A stretch of 64,000 bases of DNA, from the NCBI RefSeq assembly GCF_000003195.3, contig NC_012870.2:48672967-48736966 (forward strand), read 5' to 3'. Positions within the stretch are counted from its first letter, which is position 1, and each line of letters starts with the position of its first letter. Positions 58,401 through 64,000 of this stretch are shown piece after piece. The stretch is from Sorghum bicolor (Eukaryota; Streptophyta; Magnoliopsida; Poales; Poaceae). The notes beneath the pieces are model-generated. The model worked only from the letters and a program-made list of their open reading frames with translations, was not told where the DNA came from and searched no databases. The translations under genes and the position numbers were made by a program.

Positions 58401-58680
58401 AGAAGAAAATAAGAAAAGAGTTGCTAGATGGTATGATAAGAAAGTGAAGGCTAAAGAGTTTGTCGATGGGGATTTGGTATGGAAATTAATTTTACCAGTT
58501 GGGACCAAAAGCTCGAAGTTTGGAAAGTGGTCTCCTAATTGGGAGGGTCCTTATCGGATAAGTCGATCGGCTCCTGGTAATGCCTACATTCTAGAAACCC
58601 TCGAAGGAATTGAATTTCCCAGAGCATTAAACGGCAAATATTTAAAGAAGTACTACCCCAGTATATGGGTCGATGCATAA
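55447..58680 (+). CDS. pol: Pol polyprotein of A2: reverse transcriptase, two RNase H, integrase (1077 residues, intact)
   Basis: ATG at 55447 shares its A with the gag stop codon. The frame is -1 relative to gag, so expression needs reinitiation or a frameshift. Reverse transcriptase covers about residues 100-300 with YIDD at 241-244. A classic but divergent RNase H is at about 385-460. A second, archaeal-type RNase H is at about 515-650 (FFDGSTCDRGAG near 522, NNQAEYQALIKGL). The integrase zinc region HX6H..CX2C is at about 719-760. Catalytic residues are D789, D850 and E886, with the last two 35 residues apart. The C-terminal part (KWSPNWEGPYRI) matches the small SH3-like fold usual after integrase; there is no chromodomain. 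Dual RNase H marks the Tat lineage. All catalytic motifs are present and there is no stop. Confidence 0.96.
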   Translation: MDRFADDGKLGQGFTSADDLVEVDIGSGDKPRPTFISAKLDPECKRQLISLLREYKDCFAWDYTEMPGLDRSIVEHRLPIKSGFRPHQQPARRCNPNILPDIKAEITKLIEAKFIRQCRYAEWISNVVPVYKKNGKLRVCIDFRNLNKATPMDGYPMPVADLLVDAAAGHRVISFMDGNAGYNQIFMAEEDIPKTAFRCPGHVGLFEWIVMTFGLKNAGATYQRAMNFIFHEFIGKLVEIYIDDVVVKSGDFSKHLADLRKVLECTRKHGLKMNPNKCAFGVSAGQFLGFMVHQRGIEISRRSIDAINKIVAPTNKTELQSLIGKVNFIRRFISNLTGRIRAFSPLLKLKADQEFVWGEEQQLALDEIKKYLVNPPVLVPPQQGKPFKLYLSTDGSVIGSALVQEFEGKERVIYYLSRRLIDAETRYSAIEKLCLCLYFSCIKLRHYLLSAECAVVCKDDVVRYMLSMPIMSGRIGKWILALSEFDLHYESAKAVKGQIMADFVTQHCGLMETLEIAPWTLFFDGSTCDRGAGISIVLVSPKGRKYEFSLPIVATSTNNQAEYQALIKGLELLREVRADAVEIFGDSMLVINQLAGSYECRSEVLITYFERSMQLLKEFKDFRLEHVPRLHNEDANRLAQHASGYQPMINATSTVGAGDWRKEIINYLKDPSKKVERRVRFQATKYVLLENELYYRTIDGILLRCLGDDEARSLMGEIHEGVCGAHQSAFKMKWMIRRNGYFWPTILEDCFKYFKGCQGCQKFGNIQRAPASAMNPIIKPWPFRGWAIDLIGQIYPPSSKGHKFILVATDYFTKWVEAIPLKKVTSANMIDFVKEHIIYRFGIPQTITTDQGTMFTSGEFDEFAIGMGIKVLNSSPYYAQANGQAEASNKGIIKLIKRKIEENPRRWHTSLNEALWSYRMACHGSTKVSPYQLVYGHDAVLPWEIKAGSRRLSFQDQLTSDNYATLMTDELDDLAGHRLKALMSIEENKKRVARWYDKKVKAKEFVDGDLVWKLILPVGTKSSKFGKWSPNWEGPYRISRSAPGNAYILETLEGIEFPRALNGKYLKKYYPSIWVDA

Positions 58681-58690
58681 AAGTTTAGGT

Positions 58691-58780
58691 GCCGATAACA
58701 CTCCTATCGGCTGGAGCCAAATGCTTGGGGACAGAACTTGGTGTTTCAAAAGTTTAGGCGCCGATAACAGTCCTATCGGC
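58691..58780. repeat. Twin hairpins between pol and the antisense gene of A2
   Basis: GCCGATA - 7 nt - TATCGGC occurs at 58691-58711 and 58760-58780, each inside a longer similar unit (aagtttagg(t/c)gccgataaca(c/g)tcctatcggct), with a spacing of 69 bp. It lies in the 153 bp between two convergent stop codons and is matched in A1 at 127-214. Confidence 0.85.
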
Positions 58781-58833
58781 TAGACTAAAAGTTGAGGAAG
58801 CAGGAAAGCGTAGATACAATGCCGATGGAAACT

Positions 58834-61800
58834 CTATGTGTTAAGCAGCGACTGGATAGCCGATATAGCAAGTAGCCGAATTTGGTTGGCTGCTTCTATC
58901 TCCTTGATGTCATCATCGGCAGAACCTTCTATCGGCTTTAGCTTCTTCTTCAGTTGGAGTGCCTTGCGACCATGAACATTTCGCTCGTGCTCAAGAAGCC
59001 TGATGGTCTCTGGCAATTGGTTCTCTTCCTGTTGGGCTTGGGATAAGGCGTTCTCCACTTCCTTGAGTTCCGCCAACAGGGATTCTCTTCTTGCCGATAG
59101 ATCGGATATCTTCTGCTTCAGCGCATCTCCTGAAGATTTCAGGATACCGATGTTCTTGTGCTTCTCATCGGTCAGGAGTTTCTCTTTCCTCATTTCATCG
59201 GAGAGTTGGGTTTGAGCGGCTCTATCGGCAAGACGCCGAGAAGCTCTCTGGTACTGCAGCTGGCGACTCTCCAGATGAGCGGCTTGGAACAGGATTTCTT
59301 CGACGTCGGCTGGGATTTGGCCTCTGAGAGTTCTGAACAGGGCCTTGGTAGGGTCGGAGTCATCGACCAAATGCGCTGTATCCTGGTGAAGGAGAACTGA
59401 CAATTCTTCCAGCCTGGCCCTGGTCTCTGCCGATGTAATGCCAACTGTCTGGGAAGAACTTGCTTCTTCGCCTTCTTCTTCAGAGAGATCGATGGCGAAG
59501 GAAAACAGGCTATCAGGAGAATCTTGTTCCTGGGAGGGAAAGCAAGGTTAGCTCATATTCGGAGAATCGGCAAATGGTGCTGGCGGTAAACAGTGACTTA
59601 CTTGCTTCAAGGCGATCTCTTGCCTTGGACTGGGAGGTGCTGACGGAGCTACGGACTGACCGGCCAAAAATGCCGATGGAACTGCAGGTTGATCGGCTAA
59701 GGTTGCCGATGGGACGATATCGATTGAAAGAAGACAAGAAAGGTTATGAGACTAAATGAGAATGAGTTCATCGGCAACGGTATTGTTAAAGTATGTTACC
59801 TGGAGGGGGAACAACGGTTGTCTGAATCGGGAGAGCCGCCGGTGATATAATTGGACCCACCGGACCAGTTGCTTGTTCACCCACATCAACTGATGTACTT
59901 TCTGTTTGAGGCTCTTCCTGCTGGGATTCTTCCATCTGTGGTGCATCCTGCATTGGTTGGGGAGATGGCACTTGCTGTGTCTGGACTTCTGGAGAAGAAG
60001 GAGAAGACTCTACTGGGATTGGAGATACCGGAGGAGGAGGGGGAGCTGCCACTTTTTGGCGTTTCGTTTCGGCCCTGGTGCTCTTGACACCCTTCCTCTT
60101 TGGCTGGCTGGACTGGGTGGCATCGGCACCTTGAAGTGTGACCTTTGCCGATGCACTGGTTTGCTGCAATAACGGACAAGGGTTTGTAAGTATAAATAAA
60201 GCCGATATAAAGATAGTCAGCGTAAAAGATAAAGATTTGACAAATTGCCTTGAAAGCCCGCGCCAGAGTAGGAGCAGCTACCGTTGGTGATGTCTGGGTT
60301 CTCCTGGTAGTAACTTTCCTGAGGCGCGCACCCCGATGCACGATGGAAGCCAGAGTGGGAGCATTGTGGCCGATTGAGGAAATCGGTCCTGATGGAAACA
60401 AGTCAATCGGCTTGCCACTCCTGCTAACCAATGGAGGAATATTGTCAACCTGCAAAAGGAATACAAGGGTAAGCTGCCGATAGAAGTAATAGTGAGAAAA
60501 TGAAACGTTAGTTTGAGTTACTTACAGTGTCATCGGGAACTTCGTATTCGGGGTCAATCATGCCGCGGTATGAAAGTGCCGATCTGCAGATTAGATGCTC
60601 TTTCCATTCTGCCCACCATAACTTGTATGCCTGAGTGACGAAAGCAGCCGGAACCCATTCTGACAGATCTACATCTACATCGGCGTTTGGTGGTAGTTGG
60701 GCTACTCGAGTCCACTCAAGAAGGTTGTTGATGGTTTCTCTGGGTTTTATTACATCGGCATAAGGAAGTGCAATCGGCAACTGGCCGAAAGCTAACTGGC
60801 GAGCTAATGCCAATGGATTGTAAAATTCGTAAGTCTGGGGAGAAGTTTTCGTGCTACCGAAGAAATTCACTGGAATGGCTCTGGGAGTCACAATTGCCAT
60901 CATCGCCTCATTGTCCCTGTCGAGAGCTTCATCAAATGGATTGAAGGTCAGAGGGAGCATGCTATCTGGGTCATCATAAGCCAGCCATGGTCGTTCATCT
61001 CTAGCTAGACCCTCATACAGAGTCTCGAAGAATCGGCCGATCTGATCCGGATTGTTCCCTGAACCGGGTAAGACTATAACGGCTTTGCCAAAGTTCAAGG
61101 GGGCACGCGTTGCCGATTCCTCTTCACCCAACACATGATTTTCGGCTATATCTCTTGGGAAGTACTGTGAGAACAAGTTGAAATCAAGGCGCTTATGCAG
61201 GTGCAGATTGAGCCACATATTAATAAACCACCAGGGGCCTCCCAAGTTGCCGATGGATTGGCCAAGCAGGAGTTTCTGGGCTACCTGATGAAGAAGGTGG
61301 TAAATGGCGCTGAGCAAATATCGGCCGAGAGGAAATTGGCCACCGTTAGCCAGTCTTTCTGCTGCCGATAGATAGACAGAAGTCGGTCCTGCCGATCGAC
61401 CACAGAATACAAACTTGTCCAGCCACATGTTTAGAAAGGTGGTTTGCTCCTTTATGGTGACAGGCCCTCTCCCGCGGTACTTCTGGATGTACCCCGACCA
61501 ACCGCCGATAGCGCGAGTCTCCACTTTGGCACTGGGGGCAGTATCAAAGAAGTGGGTGCTATCGGCAGAAGATATATCTAGCCCACTGAGCATGGCTACA
61601 TCGGCAAGGGTAGGAGAAGCAGGGCCGTGGCCAAAAACAAAAGCATTGAGAGTGTCTGACCAAAAGTAGGATGCAGCTATCAGCAGTGACTCGTTCCTGT
61701 GCATATCGGCAATGGATAGCCTAATGCATTGGGCTAGCTTCCTCTCACCCCACTGGACTTCATAAGAATTGCTGACCCTCAAGAACCAGTCTTTCCACCC

Positions 61801-62121
61801 TACGGTAGGGCTGGGCCAAGAGCGAAAAGTGTCTTTCCATAGATCTACAGAAAAGTTTTCAGCCCTAAAGGGGATTCTATTGGTTTTTGCGTTGATAAGA
61901 TTGGTTGGATCTGAATCCCCTAGAGGACCGAGACATTGAAGGTGTGGTTGATCGGTGGGGATGACAATTTTATTGGACAACTCCTAGTGATTTTGGGGGA
62001 ATAAAAATACAAAGAAAAAGGAAAAGGGGAATATTCAGTAAGATGAATCGCGGATGAATAGGAATATACACAGAAGATGAGATGGAAGTCTGACCTCAGG
62101 GACGACGAAGCCAATGGCCAT
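58834..62121 (-). CDS. Antisense plant-mobile-domain / coiled-coil protein of A2, six exons
   Basis: The exons (minus strand) are 62121-62095, 61983-60526, 60449-60249, 60163-59800, 59696-59602 and 59529-58834. Their sum is 2841 nt, or 946 residues plus stop, and all junctions keep the frame. Introns are 72-111 nt; four are GT-AG and one (60248-60164) is GC-AG. Exon 2 holds a plant mobile domain (PMD), about residues 40-440, recognised by WKDWFLRVSNSYEVQWGE, FVFGHGPASPTLADVAMLSG and GGPWWFINMWLNLHL. Exons 3-5 give a Pro/Ser/Gln-rich linker with a basic nuclear-localisation-like stretch (PKRKGVKSTRAETKRQK, about 583-599). Exon 6 gives an acidic patch and a long coiled coil (about 790-925). PMD proteins include plant MAIN/MAIL1 and transposon-borne relatives. 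The role here is unknown. The first donor (GAG/GTCAGA) is the weakest call. A TATA box lies upstream. Confidence 0.83.
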
Positions 62122-62270
62122 CTTGTCGTGAAGAGGACGTTGGAGGGCACCGGAGTTGATGAAGAGGAGTGCTTGTCGGAGATCTTGAAGGTTGTAAATG
62201 GCGCCGCCGCTGGAAAAGCAAAGTTGGATAGTAGAATGGTGTAATGGGGGAGGAGTACCCAAGAAGGAAC

Positions 62271-62278
62271 TATTTATA
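62271..62278 (-). promoter_or_regulatory. TATA box of the antisense gene, A2
   Basis: The minus strand reads CCTATAAATAGTTCC. It lies about 150 bases upstream of the ATG at 62121, which leaves a 5' leader of about 120 nt if transcription starts 30 bases downstream. No ATG occurs in that leader. Confidence 0.65.
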
Positions 62279-62437
62279 GGACAAGATGGGCAAGGGCAAA
62301 TCCGACTTATCTCTTTGCCGCATCCGAGAAGCCCGAGGGTACTCAGGTGGATATGGTAACTGTTCGCACGGTAATCCAGAGATTGTGCAGGTGATTTGAC
62401 GGGAAGCGGTCATTATCTGAAGATATTTTACTGTGCG

Positions 62438-62580
62438 AGATCTCCTGGTCGGTCCATCGGCGATATTCTATAACGGTCATCTTGCCGATGGGCGGATAGA
62501 GGGGAGGTAACCGTTTTTGCGAATATCCTGGTCAGAGCATCGGCAGATCTTTGTAACGGTATTGTTGCCGATGTACGACC
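62438..62580. repeat. Imperfect tandem module upstream of the antisense promoter
   Basis: Two related units begin near 62441 (ctcctggtcggtccatcggc) and 62524 (atcctggtcagagcatcggc). Each continues through a taacggt(c/a)(a/t)t motif to ttgccgatg. Each unit holds ATCGGC and GCCGAT facing each other about 30 bases apart. Confidence 0.65.
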
Positions 62581-62746
62581 AAGAAAGATGCCCGTTTAGG
62601 AAGTTGGGGATTTCGAGGAATCTGCGGAGGATTAGGATCAGAGTTGTCCAGATTGAGGTTGTCGGTTACCAAATTAGGAGCATTAATTGCGGAGAAGGCA
62701 TCATTACTGCAGAGAATTTCGGAGCATTAATAGTTTTATACTCCGA

Positions 62747-62760
62747 AACTGGGGGGCATG
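62747..62760 (+). other. Polypurine tract of A2
   Basis: AACTGGGGGGCATG directly abuts the 3' LTR. Confidence 0.75.
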
Positions 62761-63448
62761 TGTTGACACCATTTTTGGGCACGTGTCTAGGATGGCAGGA
62801 TAGGGTGGCAGTACGATGCGGGTTGCTGATGAGGATGGTTGCCGATGAGGGAGAGGTTGAATGTGACTAAGTCCACAGGCAGTAATATGGTGCCGATGGC
62901 TGGATAACAAGGTCTGCCGATGACTATGGCAAGGGGATTGCCGATGATGCGAAGGAGGAGTCCGGAAGCTGCCAGTTGTCATGTGGAGGAGTTTCGGTTT
63001 GTCACGAAGGATAGTTTTATTATTTCCTTAATTATTTGCATCGTTTTGTATACGGATTCCGTGTAATTTGGAATTCGAATTCTAATCGTGTCTGGTTGTA
63101 GCTCTTTGAGCAGGGTATAAATATAAACCCTAGGACCTTGTAATAATGAATCAAGAAATCAATCAAACACACGTTTTTACTCATATTCCAGCATCTACTT
63201 TTCGACGACTTCGTCATACCTTTTTCTTTTTATTACGAGTTCTTAGGAATTCGTCGACTTAAGCTCGGCGTGTTCTCGAGTTCCGCGTGAGTACCTCTTA
63301 GCCGTGACATCCGGGCGCATCGCTGTTGTCAGGACTAAAGTATTCGAGTTATCACCTTTGCCGATAGCAAGGTCAAATCGGCTGGCACGCCTTAACGTTT
63401 GAATCGGGTATTAGCCCTTTGTGTTTGCAGATCAGTTTTGCATCAACA
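62761..63448 (+). repeat. 3' LTR of A2 (688 bp)
   Basis: It is identical to the 5' LTR except for three substitutions by hand comparison: A/G in gccgat(a/g)gctgg-like context, A/C in gataa(a/c)aagg context, and T/C near gtcatac(t/c)tttt. Confidence 0.96.
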
Positions 63449-63655
63449 GGAGTGTTTAAAAACAGGTGGATGTCCCTTCAAGAATTCTCCTCTCTTGTCC
63501 CTAACATGAGGAGGTGCGTTTCCATTTCCATTTCCGTTGTTCTGCATATTTTGAGCCAGCTGCTGCAGCAGTTGTGTTTGCATCATCATTAGCTGCTCCA
63601 TAGTAGGAGGTGGTGGCAAGTCCTCACCCCTCCTGTTCCTCCTAGTGTTGGCCAT
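63449..63655 (-). pseudogene. N-terminal part of F gag, right of the A2 insertion
   Basis: ATG at 63655 (MANTRRNRRGEDLPPPP) opens 69 codons that reach the A2 boundary exactly at a codon end. A Met/Gln-rich stretch and an Asn/Gly-rich stretch precede the HPPVF motif typical of this Gag. The frame is the same as that resuming at 51063 once A2 and one GGAGT are removed, so A2 is what separates these two parts. Confidence 0.9.
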
Positions 63656-64000
63656 CTGTACTAGATACACAATATGAGTCTCATATGTCCAAGATACTTA
63701 ATATATATTTTTTTAGGAGACATAACATGCTGGAATTTATACCATCTGATCAGTTACGGGATTACATATGTTGTGAGTACAAGGTAGTATGCATTCTATA
63801 TTTTTCTGCTGTCCTCACTAAAACCACAGTGAAGTAAAACAAGCATATCTTTCTCTCTGTTTAACGTATGACTGCGAAATTTAACTTTCTGGAAAGCCTG
63901 GAAATTCAGATCACTTTCTCAAATTCTGGCGTTTACATAGGTGAAAACAAATGACAACTTTTACTGTTCTGGAATTTCTGACTGCGCAGATAGGTCAACT
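63656..64000 (-). other. Leader region of F upstream of gag
   Basis: Noncoding AT-rich sequence between the F gag start and its 5' LTR, which is outside the window. I see no primer site in it. Confidence 0.55.

Larger units (their letters stand above)
51069..63448 (+). mobile_element. Element A2: complete, young Ty3/Gypsy (Tat-type) element with antisense gene
   Basis: It is 12,380 bp with two 688-bp LTRs (51069-51756, 62761-63448) that differ at only 3 positions by hand comparison. A perfect target duplication GGAGT flanks it (51064-51068, 63449-63453). It has a primer site, intact gag-protease and pol frames, a gene on the opposite strand between pol and the 3' LTR, and a polypurine tract. 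Tat affiliation rests on the second, archaeal-type RNase H in Pol. Three differences in 688 bp correspond to roughly 0.17 million years at 1.3e-8 per site per year. Nothing visible prevents autonomous activity. Confidence 0.97.
43658..64000 (-). mobile_element. Element F: chromovirus-like Ty3/Gypsy retrotransposon, 5' end outside window
   Basis: It lies on the minus strand. The 3' LTR is 43658-46846; pol and gag run rightwards to 51063, are interrupted by A2, and gag continues at 63449-63655. The 5' LTR is beyond the window. Domain order gag, protease, reverse transcriptase, RNase H, integrase with a chromodomain-like C-terminus, and an LTR starting TGTAACACCC, suggest the Tekay/Del group. 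At least three nonsense codons and three single-base indels make it inactive. The left flank is ttata (43653-43657). Confidence 0.9.

Noticed and set aside
59886..60169. Overlapping open frames on both strands of 59850-60170
   Set aside because: Only the minus-strand frame joins its neighbours through phase-compatible splice sites. The plus-strand frames are shadows of the Pro-rich exon.
1..64000. CRISPR arrays, tRNA or rRNA genes, ordinary host genes
   Set aside because: I looked for regular spaced repeats, tRNA-like clover sequences and non-transposon coding regions and found none. The tRNA-like matches are primer-binding sites.

Overview
This window is a nest of LTR retrotransposons from a large plant genome, almost certainly a grass. 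The evidence for that is the Ty3/Gypsy families with gcgcccgcc-rich LTRs, a Stowaway MITE with the grass-type CTCCCTC..CCCAAAT terminus, and a CACTA remnant with ggactaaaggg subterminal repeats. I see no ordinary host gene, rRNA, tRNA or CRISPR array. All coding sequence belongs to mobile elements. Element names A to F are mine.

Layout. 1-7798: element A1 (minus strand), a decayed Ty3/Gypsy copy with the Tat-type archaeal-like RNase H; its left end lies outside the window. It sits in the 3' LTR of B1 (7799-15062, minus), a non-autonomous element. B1 in turn interrupts a CACTA/EnSpm remnant (15063-about 16250). A Stowaway MITE (16551-16810) follows. From about 16842 runs the LTR of element E (plus), which is split by element C (17359-41561, plus, TSD GTATC). 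C contains B2 (20958-28974, minus, TSD GCTGC) and B3 (31296-39186, plus, TSD CCCAC). E resumes at 41567 with the rest of its LTR and a broken gag. That gag is interrupted at 43658 by F, a chromovirus-like Ty3/Gypsy element with a 3.2 kb LTR (minus, running past the window end). The gag of F is interrupted by A2 (51069-63448, plus, TSD GGAGT), which is complete and young.

A2 is the functional centre. Its two 688-bp LTRs differ at 3 positions by hand count. It has an intact gag-protease ORF and an intact pol ORF that meet at TAATG. Downstream, on the opposite strand, it carries a third gene with its own TATA box. I can assemble this gene into six exons with phase-compatible introns (946 codons). 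It has a plant mobile domain (PMD), a Pro/Ser-rich linker with a nuclear-localisation-like basic stretch, and a C-terminal coiled coil. The last 25 codons of the same gene are present at 1-75 in A1. In both copies pol and the antisense gene converge on a gap of about 150 bp that holds two copies of a perfect GCCGATA/TATCGGC hairpin.

B and C are non-autonomous. They have a tRNA-Asp-type primer site and a polypurine tract, but no reverse transcriptase or integrase. C carries an Athila-like gag followed by two tandem retropepsin-like domains. The B copies replace gag with an unrecognised ORF that shrinks by internal deletion from B1 to B3 to B2. Boundaries were set by matching LTR ends, 5-bp target duplications and ORF alignment between copies. 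LTR differences were counted by eye.
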